The notes beneath the pieces were generated by a model that searched no databases, had not been told where the DNA came from, and was given only the letters and a program-made list of their open reading frames with translations. From a virus: a DNA stretch of 64,000 nt. Both the position numbers and the translations under genes were made by a program. The stretch spans positions 1-64,000 of the IMG/VR virus record IMGVR_UViG_3300025941_000016; one strand, given 5' to 3'. Within the stretch, counting starts at the first letter, position 1. Each line of letters opens with the position of its first letter. Below, in pieces: positions 38,821-48,109 of the stretch.

Positions 38821-39200
38821 CACGATGTGCCCGCCCTCCGGTTGAGCGCTGCGACATATTCGCGCGAAATCTCAGCGGTACGGGTGAGCGCTGGAACAAC
38901 CTCGTCCCGCACAAACGCATTCGACGCGTCAACACCTGCGCGTAGCGCGGCGATTTCCCGCTCGTGGGCCGCGATCGTCTGATCTTTGGCGCTAATTTCC
39001 CGCCGGTGGGCCGCATCCCGGGCGTCAAGCTCCGCCTGGTGGGCGGAGTCCTGCCGGGACACCACCCACCCGGGAACCAGCATCCTTGTCAGCAGCAGAA
39101 CGACGACAATCCCGAGCACCCCGTAGCCGAGGACTTGGGACAGCACATCCGCCGGAGGGCTGTCTGCGGCGACAGCGGCAGCGGCGAGGACGGCGAACAT
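38820..39200 (-). CDS. Membrane-anchored coiled-coil protein
   Basis: 126 residues from ATG 39200. One N-terminal membrane span (LGYGVLGIVVVLLLTRMLVP) then a long charged helix (HQAELDARDAAHRREISAKD). This topology is common for proteins following minor tail genes in actinophages, some of which are holin or lysis factors. Upstream low-complexity read-through is excluded. Confidence 0.6.
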   Translation of the reverse strand: MFAVLAAAAVAADSPPADVLSQVLGYGVLGIVVVLLLTRMLVPGWVVSRQDSAHQAELDARDAAHRREISAKDQTIAAHEREIAALRAGVDASNAFVRDEVVPALTRTAEISREYVAALNRRAGTS

Positions 39201-39219
39201 AGGCGTCCGTTCCGAATGG

Positions 39220-42200
39220 TCAGTCGGGTAGGACAGGGGACAGTTGGCAGGTGACCTTCCACGACTGGCCGTCCGGCTCCACGCTGATGGAATGCGAAAG
39301 CGCGTCCACATAGCCGTTGAACGTCCACGAAGGCGCACCCACGGGCCGCAGCACAACCTGGTTCAGATCGGAAATGTCCATCGACAGCGCCACGGTGAAC
39401 AGGTCGTCCGGGTTCGCCGACGGCTCGAATCTGAACGCGGACAGCCGAGTCCGCGGCGACGAATACTGGCGGAGCAGCAGTTGGGCACGTTGCGCCGCGT
39501 CCTCATCAAAACCGGTTCTGATCGTCTGCGTGAAGGTCCGCGGAAAGTATTTCGTCATCGACGCCGAGTCGGAAACACTCGCCAACGCCCCACCATCGCG
39601 GGTCACCGAAACCTGGTTGTACACATAGGTCGGGTCGGTGTCCGTTTCCAACCCGTCCAGCTCGTAGGGCAGACCAGTAGCCGGGTCGAACACGTTCACC
39701 GGAGTGGCCTGCGACGGCCGGTAGGAACGGTCCTCGAAGCAGGGCGCCCCGTCGGCCAGACTGTACACTTGGCCTTTGTCGGCATCGCCCTGGTCTTGGA
39801 TCGAATCCAGCGCAGACTGGCCGCCCAGCCCGGACAGGCCGAAGGTCCCCGCCGAACCGGCATAGGTCCGGCCAGGCATGACCGACCTGAGGTTCTTCGG
39901 CCATCCCCAATAGTTCAGAACCCGGTCGACACGTTCCCCGGTAGTTTCAGGAACATAGCCGGCCGCCGGGCCATAGCCGCCGTACACACCGACGACCCAG
40001 TGAGCGTTGACCCGCGTTTCGGTGAGTTCCTTGTTGTAGAATGCGACATGGGAGACGAATCCGTTGTACTGGTTGGCGGTCGCTGTCGTCCCGATCCAGT
40101 CGCCGCCGATAACCGTGTGGGCCACCGGGTTGCCGAAACTCGCCGTCCCCTGCCACAGATACTCGTGGGTCCCATCGGTCAGCCAACCGGCATAGTTGCC
40201 CGCATACAAGGTGATCACACCCGTGTAGCTGACGGTCACAGCCGCATAGTTGCCAAAGCCGCCTCCCAACAGAATGCCGCCCGACGACTCGTAGACCTTC
40301 GTCCCGCCGACATACAGGGTGAGCTGCTGGGCGACAGTCCGACCCACCATGATCTCGATGCCTGTTTTGTTACCGGAGCCGTCGAGATGGCAGAAAATCG
40401 GCGCCGAGGTTGGGGTCGTCGTTCCGTCCTGGCCGAAGAACAGGTCCATCGACCACGGGCCGCCCATAAAGTTCGCGTCGTTCCCCGCAGACAGGTCCAA
40501 CACATCTGCCTGATAGGGGAAGCTCGTCGACGCGGACGGGTTGAGCCGCAGCGCAGCCCCCCCGTCGAAAATGATCGTCTGGCCGCCGAACGTCGACTTG
40601 CCGCCGCCCGCCGACGCGGACACCAGCTTCGCCAGCGACCCGGCGGCCGCCACATCCCCAGCGCCACCGGCCGACGCCGATTCGGCCAGCGGGTAGAACG
40701 CCACCGGCCCGTCGAGCAGCACTTCCTGCTCGTAGGTGGTCCGCATCGTGCCCTGGCTGAGTGCGGCCAGGGAATCCACACAGGTGATCTCCGGAAGGGA
40801 CAGTGATGGTGTGACCCAGGTCTGCGGCCACCGCTCGACAAACCCGGCCCACAGCGGGTAACGCAAACCCCGCCAGATCGCAGTCACTCGGATCGGGACC
40901 AGCGGCACAAGATCCGGCGAATACGGCCCGGCAGTGTTGGTCGGGTCGAACCGGCCGCCCGAGTTGTCGACAATGATCGACGCGGTGCCAGCCTCGAACC
41001 TGTCCAACTCGTACTGTCGGGACGCCCGGTTCAACTCCAAGCCGCGGACATAGCGGGAGATGTCCGTCCACGGGACCGCCGACGTACATTCGATGCCAGC
41101 GATGACGTGCTGCTCACCTGCGGCGAGCCCCACCCAGCCGACGACCAGGTTCAGCCGGGACGCCCCAGCTGCGGGTGTCGAGGTGATGGTGACGGTTGTC
41201 CACCCGGTCGCCGAGTCGGCGAACGTCTCCACATCCTGGTTGGTGGAGGTCGCATTGGCTGCGTCTGCCCACTCGGCGGTCACACCACCGAACCGCGGCG
41301 ACAGCCCGGCGCGAACCCGCAGGGTGATCGTGTACTCGACGCCGGGGATGATGGTCCCCGCGTCGGTGATCAGTAGCACCCCCGCAGCACCGTCGGTCAG
41401 GGCGGTGACCAGCAGGCAGTTACGCCACGGCGCCGGGGCGAAGTTCTGCCCCCACAGCAGGCTGGAGTTACCCGAAGTGCCCCACCGTCCGATCGACCGT
41501 GAGAACGTCGCCGAGTCGCCAACGATCGGCGGGTAGGCCAACGGCGACGCCGGATCCAACCCGAATCCAGCCTCGACAACCACCTGGGGCCACAGCGTTG
41601 ACCCGACGGTGCCGATCCCGCCGCCGCCAACACCCCCACCTCCGCCACCGCCACCGCCACCACCTCCGCCGCCACCTGTGGGGGCTGCGGGGACGATCTC
41701 GAAGACGATCCACGACAGATCCCCGAAGGGCGCCGTGGTCGCGATCTCCATCGTCGTCCCGGCGGACACCGGTGAGGTGTAGGACAAGACGGCGCCGGTC
41801 ATCGACCCGGTGATCGACGAATAGCGGCTGCCAGGTGAGACGGTGGGTGCGCCGGAGCCCGACAGGTCGGCGTAGATCGCCCACAGTTGGGAGCCGGTGC
41901 GGGTGCAGGTCATCGACTGGGCCATGAGCGACGACGGACCCGACGGGGTGCCACCCCCACCGCCGGTACCTGTGCCGGTGGTTGCCTGCGGACCGGCGAG
42001 CAGGGTCGGAACGGTGACTCCGGAGAATCCGCCGACGACCGTGTTCCCGGAGATCGTGTTGTTTCCCGAGCCGCCGGACCAGTTACCGGTGATCTGCGCG
42101 GGGGCAACGTCTAGATGGTTACCGATGACAGAGTTGTTCTTCGACCGGTTGGCGTCGGCCCGGTCGCCACCCGTCTGATCCATGTAGATGATGACGGAAC

Positions 42201-43617
42201 TTCCGCCGTTGTTCCAAATGTAGTTGTTCTGGACCGTGTCATGGTTGGACGACTGGACGGCGATTCCACATCTGCGGAAGCCGTCAAGGCCGCTGCCGTA
42301 CGCATTGCCGACGATCAGGTTGTTCTTGAAGACGTTGTTTCCGCCGGTTTCGTCGCAGATGCCACCCGAATAGTTCGAGTAGATGATGTTACTATCGTAG
42401 ACGTTCCCGAACGCCGGATAGTTCCCAGTCCTGTCGGCCAGGTTGATACCGCAGGAGACATCCTGCCAGACACCGTGGCCGCCAATGCCACCGTAAGACC
42501 CGCCGTTTCCATTGCCCTTGTGGATCAGATTGCCGATCCACGTGGCACCGGTCTGCAACGCCATTTTGACGTTCGAGTCGTCCGCGCCCGAATCGTAATA
42601 ATTATTCTGGCCGGGGGTCAGGTTGAAAAAGAACTGGTTGTACCGGATGATCGAGCCCTGCTCGCCGTCACCGATAGCCTTGCCACCGTTGTGATGCAGC
42701 GTGCAGTTCTCCAGGATGAAGTTCGGCCCGAGCTGAATGCCAATGTAACAGTTGGTGATCTCGCAGTTGGCCACATGCCAACCGCTGGCAGTCTGGTTCT
42801 CCGAGAAACACGAGTCGATCGCACCGCGCTGCGAGGTGTTCGGACCCACATCGCGCAACGTCAGATTGAAAATGCCAATGTTCGTGGTGGCCGAGCTTCC
42901 CCGGTGAATCTGAATGTTCGACAGGATCGTTTTACCGGCGCCCTGGCCGTAGAACTGCTGACCTGGGTTAGGAACGATCGTGTAGCCGCCGCTGTAGGTT
43001 CCAGCGTCGAGGACGAACACAGTCCCCGCGCCGTGGCTCGACGCGGCCGACGCGATATTCGATCCGAGCGGAATACGCACCGCACCCGACGGGATCGGCA
43101 GCGCCGATGGCATGATGACCGAGTTAGGGTAGGCGGTCGTGTCATTGACGTTCGTCGACCCGCCGTAGTAGTTGCCGGTGCTGCTACTTCCGCCGCCCGA
43201 CGAGCCGCTGGAGCCCGACCCCGAACCGGACGATGGGTTCCCAACACCAGTCACATGCTGCGGGAACGTCGCCGCCAGATCAGCGCCTGTAAACACCAGC
43301 ACTTGGACAAACTTCGCACGACTGTTATCCGATGCGCCGACAACTGTCACCGTCCGCGGCGCCGCCGCCGTCGCGATCGTCGCCCAAAAATCGACCTCGG
43401 CGGTTGTCGACGTCGGCGCCCGCCAATCCCAGCGGGGCCAGTCCAACCTGCCCGAGTCGAACGCGAACGCGCCAACCGTCGTCCCATCGGCGCGGGGCGC
43501 CATCGCCGCGAGAATGACAACAACCGACCCAGCCGGAGCGGTAAACGTGGCTGTCGTCGCGTTGCCTGTCGCCACGTAGACCGCGGGCGGGGACGACGGG
43601 TCGACAGCGAGAGTCAT
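39220..43617 (-). CDS. Large multidomain minor tail protein with beta-helix
   Basis: 1465 residues from ATG 43617. In order: small beta-sandwich N-terminus; Gly/Ser linker; right-handed beta-helix (about 145-555) nearly colinear with the fibre at 36607; Gly-rich linker; jelly-roll-type segment (GNSSLLWGQNFAPAPWRNCL; DVETFADSATGWTTVTITST); the actinophage minor-tail signature WTDISRYVRGLELNRASRQY; a LamG-like unit (LDGPVAFYPLAESASAGGAG...VAFYNKELTETRVNAHWVVG); and a C-terminal baseplate-type domain. It follows the tape measure gene, as expected for the tail tip. Confidence 0.85.
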   Translation of the reverse strand: MTLAVDPSSPPAVYVATGNATTATFTAPAGSVVVILAAMAPRADGTTVGAFAFDSGRLDWPRWDWRAPTSTTAEVDFWATIATAAAPRTVTVVGASDNSRAKFVQVLVFTGADLAATFPQHVTGVGNPSSGSGSGSSGSSGGGSSSTGNYYGGSTNVNDTTAYPNSVIMPSALPIPSGAVRIPLGSNIASAASSHGAGTVFVLDAGTYSGGYTIVPNPGQQFYGQGAGKTILSNIQIHRGSSATTNIGIFNLTLRDVGPNTSQRGAIDSCFSENQTASGWHVANCEITNCYIGIQLGPNFILENCTLHHNGGKAIGDGEQGSIIRYNQFFFNLTPGQNNYYDSGADDSNVKMALQTGATWIGNLIHKGNGNGGSYGGIGGHGVWQDVSCGINLADRTGNYPAFGNVYDSNIIYSNYSGGICDETGGNNVFKNNLIVGNAYGSGLDGFRRCGIAVQSSNHDTVQNNYIWNNGGSSVIIYMDQTGGDRADANRSKNNSVIGNHLDVAPAQITGNWSGGSGNNTISGNTVVGGFSGVTVPTLLAGPQATTGTGTGGGGGTPSGPSSLMAQSMTCTRTGSQLWAIYADLSGSGAPTVSPGSRYSSITGSMTGAVLSYTSPVSAGTTMEIATTAPFGDLSWIVFEIVPAAPTGGGGGGGGGGGGGGGVGGGGIGTVGSTLWPQVVVEAGFGLDPASPLAYPPIVGDSATFSRSIGRWGTSGNSSLLWGQNFAPAPWRNCLLVTALTDGAAGVLLITDAGTIIPGVEYTITLRVRAGLSPRFGGVTAEWADAANATSTNQDVETFADSATGWTTVTITSTPAAGASRLNLVVGWVGLAAGEQHVIAGIECTSAVPWTDISRYVRGLELNRASRQYELDRFEAGTASIIVDNSGGRFDPTNTAGPYSPDLVPLVPIRVTAIWRGLRYPLWAGFVERWPQTWVTPSLSLPEITCVDSLAALSQGTMRTTYEQEVLLDGPVAFYPLAESASAGGAGDVAAAGSLAKLVSASAGGGKSTFGGQTIIFDGGAALRLNPSASTSFPYQADVLDLSAGNDANFMGGPWSMDLFFGQDGTTTPTSAPIFCHLDGSGNKTGIEIMVGRTVAQQLTLYVGGTKVYESSGGILLGGGFGNYAAVTVSYTGVITLYAGNYAGWLTDGTHEYLWQGTASFGNPVAHTVIGGDWIGTTATANQYNGFVSHVAFYNKELTETRVNAHWVVGVYGGYGPAAGYVPETTGERVDRVLNYWGWPKNLRSVMPGRTYAGSAGTFGLSGLGGQSALDSIQDQGDADKGQVYSLADGAPCFEDRSYRPSQATPVNVFDPATGLPYELDGLETDTDPTYVYNQVSVTRDGGALASVSDSASMTKYFPRTFTQTIRTGFDEDAAQRAQLLLRQYSSPRTRLSAFRFEPSANPDDLFTVALSMDISDLNQVVLRPVGAPSWTFNGYVDALSHSISVEPDGQSWKVTCQLSPVLPD

Positions 43618-43650
43618 CACATGCTCCCGCTGTCGACGCCGACGTTCAGA

Positions 43651-46600
43651 TCAGACCCCTGCGATACGGGCCAGACCGTTGCTGGGGTTACGGCGGTTGT
43701 ACCGGAGGGATTGCTTCTGGGTGGACTTGAAAACCTTCTGGCCGTCGATGACGACATCGGACGCCTGCACCGTCAGGTTGATCGTGATGCCGCCTCCGCC
43801 GCCCGACGGCTGCATCCCCACCCAGCCGCCGGACGCCTTCCCGCCGGCCAGAATCGACTTGGTCTCGTTGGCCGGATGGATGTAGGCGGGTGCGCCGAAC
43901 ACGGCCAGCTCCGGGCCACGCTCACCGACAAGCACCGCCTGGCCGACGGGCGGGGAACCACCCTCGGCAAACGGGGCAATCTTGTTCAGGGTGCCGACGA
44001 ACCCGCCGACCGCCTTGGCGACACCACCGATACCTCCGGTGATGGTGCTGATCGCATGACCGATCGAGTCGAAGATCGGTTTGAGGACACCCCAGATCGT
44101 GGTAACCGTGGTCTTGATCCCACCCCAGATCGTGTCCCAGGTGATTTTGAGGGCGCGGAGCGCGGCACCGATCGCCGTGTCAAGCGCCCCGCCAATCGCG
44201 TTGAACGTCGGCGACAGGAACGACGTCCACACCGTGGACACGGCAGTGTGGATCGCCCCCCAGATCGTATTCCACGTGGTCTGCAAAGCACGCAGCCCAA
44301 ACCCGATCACAGCGTCGAACGCCGAAGCGATCGCATGGAACGTTGGCGACAGGAAACCATTCCAGATCGCGGAGAGGGCTGTTTGAATAGCACCCCACAC
44401 GGCGTTCCATGTCGCCTGGAGCAGACGCAGCCCGAAGCCGATGACCGCGTCGAACGCTGTTGCGATCGCGTGGAACGTGGGCAGCAGTACCGAGTTCCAC
44501 ACAAACGACACGGCGGTGCCAAGCGCCGACCAGATCCCGTTCCAGATCGCCTGAGCTAGGCGAAGGTTACCGATGATGAACGTTTCGACGCCTGAGGCAA
44601 TCGCATGGAAGGCGGGCAGCAGCACCGAGTTCCACACCCAGTTGACTGCGGTTCCGAGCGCATTCCAAACGGTTCGCCAGGCAGTTTCCAGCCAGCGGAT
44701 CGCCGTTCCAATCGTGCCGGTGACGACCGAGGCAACACCCTTGCCGAACGGTTCGAGCACGTTGTGCCAGAACCAGAGGACCGCCTTGCCGATCGCCCGG
44801 TAGGCGATCTCCCAGGCCAGAATCTGCAACCGGATCGGCAGCAGCAGAAGGTTGATCGCCTTCGCGATGGCCTTGAGGATCGGCTCCAGGAAATGCCAGG
44901 TGGCGAGCGCTGCTGTTCTGATCGCACCCCACGTGACCCGGGCCGCGGTCGTCAAAGCGCCTGTAACGGCCCGCCAGGCGGTTTCAACCCCACCCACGGT
45001 CGCCCGAAATGCTGAGACGAACGGGCGAGCGACGGCCGACAGGAATGAGATTGTGGCCCGCCACGCTGTCGACAGTGCCGATCCGACCGCGCGCCAGGCG
45101 GTGACGATCCCACCCCATGCCGCCTTGAGGCCGCCGATCATGCCGTTCCAGCCGGCGACGAAAAACCCGGAGACGGCACGCCACGCGGTTACCAGCGCGC
45201 CGATGGTCGCCGACCAGGCGATTTTGAGTGCGTCCCAGACCGCCAGTGCGGCGGTTTTCATCGCACCCCAGACGGTCGACCAGTGCTTGACGAGTTCGTA
45301 GATGGCGAAACCGAGCAGCGCCAGAGCCGCGACGATGAGAATCACGATCGCTGTGATCGGTGCGGCGGCGACCTCTGCGCCGACCAGGGCAATCCCGAGC
45401 GCAACAACAGCCTCAATCACACCGTAGATCCACATGGCGACGGAAAGTGCCATGAGGGCCGCGAACGCTATAACAATGCCCTTCGTAAGGTTCTGGTGGC
45501 TCGCGAAGAACTTGGCGATCGCTTCTAGCTTCGGAATCAGCCAGTTGCCAAGCTGGATCATCAGCGCCTTGGCGGACATCTCCAGTTGCTTCAACTGCTG
45601 GGAAAACGAGTTCGCCTGCGTGGACGCGAACGCCTTGTTGATGTCGCCGGTCGCGGAGCCGGCAGCCTTGACCTTCTCCGTGTAGACCCCGTAGGCGCCG
45701 ATCATGTCGGAGATCGAGTTGCCGCCCTTGGTCCCGAACATGCTGGTCAGGGCGATCTGCTTCTTCAGATCGGCTTCCTTGCCCGAGCCGTACAGCTTGT
45801 CGAGCGACATCTTGATGTCACCGATAGCCTTCGGCAGGCCGCCTGTCGTAATGTCTTTCGACAGCTTGTCTACGGACAGGCCCATCTCGTTGAAGTATTT
45901 CGGTGCCGTCGCCGCGGGATGCAGCAGATACTTCATAGTGTTCGTCATCGCCGTGCCGGCAGCGGCGCCGCGAAGGTTCATGTCACCGAACAGGGCGAGA
46001 GACGCCGTCACATCGGTGATCGACAGGCCATAGTTCTTCCAGATCGCGACATTGCCCTTGCCGAAGGCGTCGGACATGTCCTGCATCGACATGTCGCCCT
46101 CACCGACAGCAGCAACGAGCTGACCGGCCGCCTTGGAAAGGTTTTCCATCCCGGGCAGGCCGGAGACCATCGCCGCGTCGAGGGCGTTGGTTACGTCGAC
46201 CAGGTTCGCCCCGGAGACCGCGGCGGCCTTACCGGCGATCGTCAGGACATCCATCGCCTTCGGGGCGCTGCTCCCCATCGACTTCGTGGCGGCCTCGACG
46301 TGGAGCAGCGCTTCGGCAAGCGAATCCGGGTCTTGGCCGATTTTGCCGGCCAGGGCGAGCACCTGACCCTTGAGTGCGTTGACCTGTGGCATGGTCATGC
46401 CCAACTGGGAGTTGAGCTTGACCATCTCCTTGTCAAAGTCGGCGGCCATTTTGACCGACTCGGCTCCGACGGCAATGAACGCGACGGCAGACGCTTTACC
46501 GAAGGCGGTGACGGCCTTGCCCATGGCGGCGACGGCCTTCTCCCGCGACGCGGCAATCTTCGCGTCCGCGGCAGCCTGCGCGGCTACCTGGGCGTCGAGA

Positions 46601-46908
46601 GCGGCCTTCCACTCGATCGTGCCTACGGTGGCCGCCCGAGTCTGGGCAACCTGCATCGCCAGCGCGTTGCGGTCTGCGGCAACAGCCTGCTTCGCCCATT
46701 CGGCATCCCAGGCCGCACCCCATTTGGCTGCACCCTCAGCCCCGGACAGGGCCATCGCGTCGTCGGCAGCTTTGACCGCGGCGGCGCTCCGTTCCGCCAT
46801 CTCCCCGACGGCGACGCCGGCTTCCTTCATGGAGGCGGCGAACTCGGCCGCATTCGCGACGAGTTCGATCATCACCGGGGGGAGAAGACCCTTGAGGGCG
46901 GAGGCCAC
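43651..46908 (-). CDS. Tape measure protein
   Basis: 1085 residues; GTG 46908 has GGGAGGT five bases upstream (upstream read-through of the open frame is not conserved-looking). N-terminal helical coiled region, TP901-like core (GMENLSKAAGQLVAAVGEGD; FGDMNLRGAAAGTAMTNTMK), two to three hydrophobic spans (GIVIAFAALMALSVAMWIYG; AIVILIVAALALLGFAIYEL), then about five Trp-rich ~46-residue repeats (NTIWGAIHTAVSTVWTSFLS; FHAIASAFDAVIGFGLRALQ). Sets tail length; at ~0.15 nm per residue it suggests a tail near 160 nm. Confidence 0.95.
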   Translation of the reverse strand: MASALKGLLPPVMIELVANAAEFAASMKEAGVAVGEMAERSAAAVKAADDAMALSGAEGAAKWGAAWDAEWAKQAVAADRNALAMQVAQTRAATVGTIEWKAALDAQVAAQAAADAKIAASREKAVAAMGKAVTAFGKASAVAFIAVGAESVKMAADFDKEMVKLNSQLGMTMPQVNALKGQVLALAGKIGQDPDSLAEALLHVEAATKSMGSSAPKAMDVLTIAGKAAAVSGANLVDVTNALDAAMVSGLPGMENLSKAAGQLVAAVGEGDMSMQDMSDAFGKGNVAIWKNYGLSITDVTASLALFGDMNLRGAAAGTAMTNTMKYLLHPAATAPKYFNEMGLSVDKLSKDITTGGLPKAIGDIKMSLDKLYGSGKEADLKKQIALTSMFGTKGGNSISDMIGAYGVYTEKVKAAGSATGDINKAFASTQANSFSQQLKQLEMSAKALMIQLGNWLIPKLEAIAKFFASHQNLTKGIVIAFAALMALSVAMWIYGVIEAVVALGIALVGAEVAAAPITAIVILIVAALALLGFAIYELVKHWSTVWGAMKTAALAVWDALKIAWSATIGALVTAWRAVSGFFVAGWNGMIGGLKAAWGGIVTAWRAVGSALSTAWRATISFLSAVARPFVSAFRATVGGVETAWRAVTGALTTAARVTWGAIRTAALATWHFLEPILKAIAKAINLLLLPIRLQILAWEIAYRAIGKAVLWFWHNVLEPFGKGVASVVTGTIGTAIRWLETAWRTVWNALGTAVNWVWNSVLLPAFHAIASGVETFIIGNLRLAQAIWNGIWSALGTAVSFVWNSVLLPTFHAIATAFDAVIGFGLRLLQATWNAVWGAIQTALSAIWNGFLSPTFHAIASAFDAVIGFGLRALQTTWNTIWGAIHTAVSTVWTSFLSPTFNAIGGALDTAIGAALRALKITWDTIWGGIKTTVTTIWGVLKPIFDSIGHAISTITGGIGGVAKAVGGFVGTLNKIAPFAEGGSPPVGQAVLVGERGPELAVFGAPAYIHPANETKSILAGGKASGGWVGMQPSGGGGGITINLTVQASDVVIDGQKVFKSTQKQSLRYNRRNPSNGLARIAGV

Positions 46909-46927
46909 GGCGGACCTCCCGAGAACG

Positions 46928-47353
46928 TCAGAACAAAGTCCGCCGGATCGCCGCCAGCGCGGCTGTCTGCATTTCGCCGTACGCCGTGCTGTAAGCCGGC
47001 TGCACGTAAGGCCGAGGTGGCAGTGTTGTGCGATGGTGCCGACCGGTGGCCCCACCCAGTTCCTGGATGCGGGCGTAGACGACTGACGGGCCGACGGCGA
47101 CATAGCCGGGGCGGGTTTCGACCATCACGGAGCGGCGAAGGGTGCCGCTGATGACCGCTGGTGGCGCGCCGGGCGGGGACGGGGTGGGTGTGCCTCTGCG
47201 ATGGGAGTAGACCGACAGCTGCCGTTTGATCGACGCCTCGGCGACCGCCGCGCCAGCCTTCGCGCCTGCCATCGCGGCAAGGTCAGCCTTGGCGCCGAGC
47301 GCGTTCAGTCCGGCGAGCAACGCCTCCACGTCGACCCGGAGGGCCATCACCAT
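46928..47353 (-). CDS. HK97 gp10-like structural protein
   Basis: 141 residues. Basic N-terminal helix, SVYSHRRGTPTPSPPGAPPA (about 47-66), SGTLRRSVMVE and YARIQELGG, then TTLPPRPYVQPAY, the pattern of gp10-type head-tail/tail-completion proteins. It is between the tape measure and chaperone genes rather than in the usual head-tail position, so the exact role is uncertain. Overlaps previous stop (TGATG). Confidence 0.72.
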   Translation of the reverse strand: MVMALRVDVEALLAGLNALGAKADLAAMAGAKAGAAVAEASIKRQLSVYSHRRGTPTPSPPGAPPAVISGTLRRSVMVETRPGYVAVGPSVVYARIQELGGATGRHHRTTLPPRPYVQPAYSTAYGEMQTAALAAIRRTLF

Positions 47354-47628
47354 CAGCGCGACCTCGCGTCCATCTCGGCGCGGCGCACATCCCGGTCGTG
47401 TTTACGCTGCCGGCCCTCGTCGATCGCTCGCATCATCAGCGGCCAGTCGTCGACCAGCGGCAGCGGCAACGCGTCAACCTGGTCGGGTGTCCAATGCCAC
47501 CGTTCCGCGTACCAGGAGTAGAGCTGGGCGTCGTCGATCCAGTCGGGTAGCGGCGCTTGGTTGGGTCGGAGTTCTTCGCCCTCGGCGAGTTGGCTCAGTC
47601 GCGCGAGGGCACGGAAGGGGACTGGGGG
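47353..47628 (-). CDS. Tail assembly chaperone, -1 frameshift extension
   Basis: Downstream part of the chaperone pair. The -1 frame after the slip site gives about 90 residues (ARLSQLAEGEELRPNQAPLP; IDDAQLYSWYAERWHWTPDQ), conserved in actinophage T-type chaperones and with no good start of its own. Together with the upstream ORF it makes a ~226-residue fusion that scaffolds tape measure assembly. The open frame extends to 47808 but that part is out of frame shadow. Confidence 0.75.
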   Translation of the reverse strand, partial: PPVPFRALARLSQLAEGEELRPNQAPLPDWIDDAQLYSWYAERWHWTPDQVDALPLPLVDDWPLMMRAIDEGRQRKHDRDVRRAEMDARSR

Positions 47629-48032
47629 TCTGTGCTGGGCTTGGTGTCCCGCCGTCCGTTGATCTTGTCGAGGACGGGCTTCAGCTCGTCTTCCAGGACG
47701 TCGATGATGTCCAGGTCGATGGCAGCAAGCGCCTCGTCGTCGAGATCGAGGGGGATCGGAACCGGCTCGCCGCTCTCCGGGTCCTTCAGCGACCAGGCGA
47801 CGACCCAATGCCGGAGCAACGCATCGAACGACGCGACCGACGCCGCCCCGACATTGGTGACCTTGCCGTCATCGTCGAGTTCCACAACGCTGAACGAGGC
47901 GACCCGCAGATCATCCCGGTCGCCCTTCGTGACCCGCTTGGGGTTGCGGATCTCGGCCCACTGGCCGGTGCCGTAGTCCTCGGTGGCTGGCAGGTCGACG
48001 CGCACGGTCTGCGCGCGAGGGTTGTTGGACAA
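47595..48032 (-). CDS. Tail assembly chaperone (G-type)
   Basis: 145 residues from TTG 48032 (CAGGAGACTCCC upstream). Sequence features typical of actinophage tail assembly chaperones: WAEIRNPKRVTKGDRDDLRV, LRHWVVAWSLKDPESGEPVP and DIIDVLEDELKPVLDKINGR. Precedes the tape measure and overlaps the second chaperone frame, as in most siphoviruses. Confidence 0.85.
   Translation of the reverse strand: MSNNPRAQTVRVDLPATEDYGTGQWAEIRNPKRVTKGDRDDLRVASFSVVELDDDGKVTNVGAASVASFDALLRHWVVAWSLKDPESGEPVPIPLDLDDEALAAIDLDIIDVLEDELKPVLDKINGRRDTKPSTDPQSPSVPSRD
47620..47632 (-). promoter_or_regulatory. Probable -1 ribosomal frameshift site
   Basis: In the message the G-type frame reads GAC CCC CAG near its end; the run of five C (47624-47628) allows the P-site tRNA to re-pair at CCC in the -1 frame, joining the T-type frame (PVPFRALARLS). 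A-site re-pairing (CAG to CCA) is weak, so the exact slip position is not certain. Confidence 0.5.
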
Positions 48033-48109
48033 GGGAGTCTCCTGCGGTCTGCGCGGTCGAGCCCACCCCCGGTGCGACCGCCTGCACCGGGGGTGGGAGA
48101 ACGGGGGAT

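Noticed and set aside
42115-44559. Long plus-strand open frame (814 codons) across the minor tail and tape measure genes
   Set aside because: Antisense shadow of high-GC coding sequence; Arg/Pro/Gly-rich product with no domain, while the minus strand encodes clear structural proteins.
45586-47151. Plus-strand open frame (521 codons) antisense to the tape measure
   Set aside because: Same shadow effect; it has no recognisable fold and runs through two real gene boundaries.
46928-47353. Calling this gene the portal-proximal head-tail joining protein
   Set aside because: gp10-like pattern is present but it lies after the chaperones and before the tape measure, so a specific head-tail role is not claimed.
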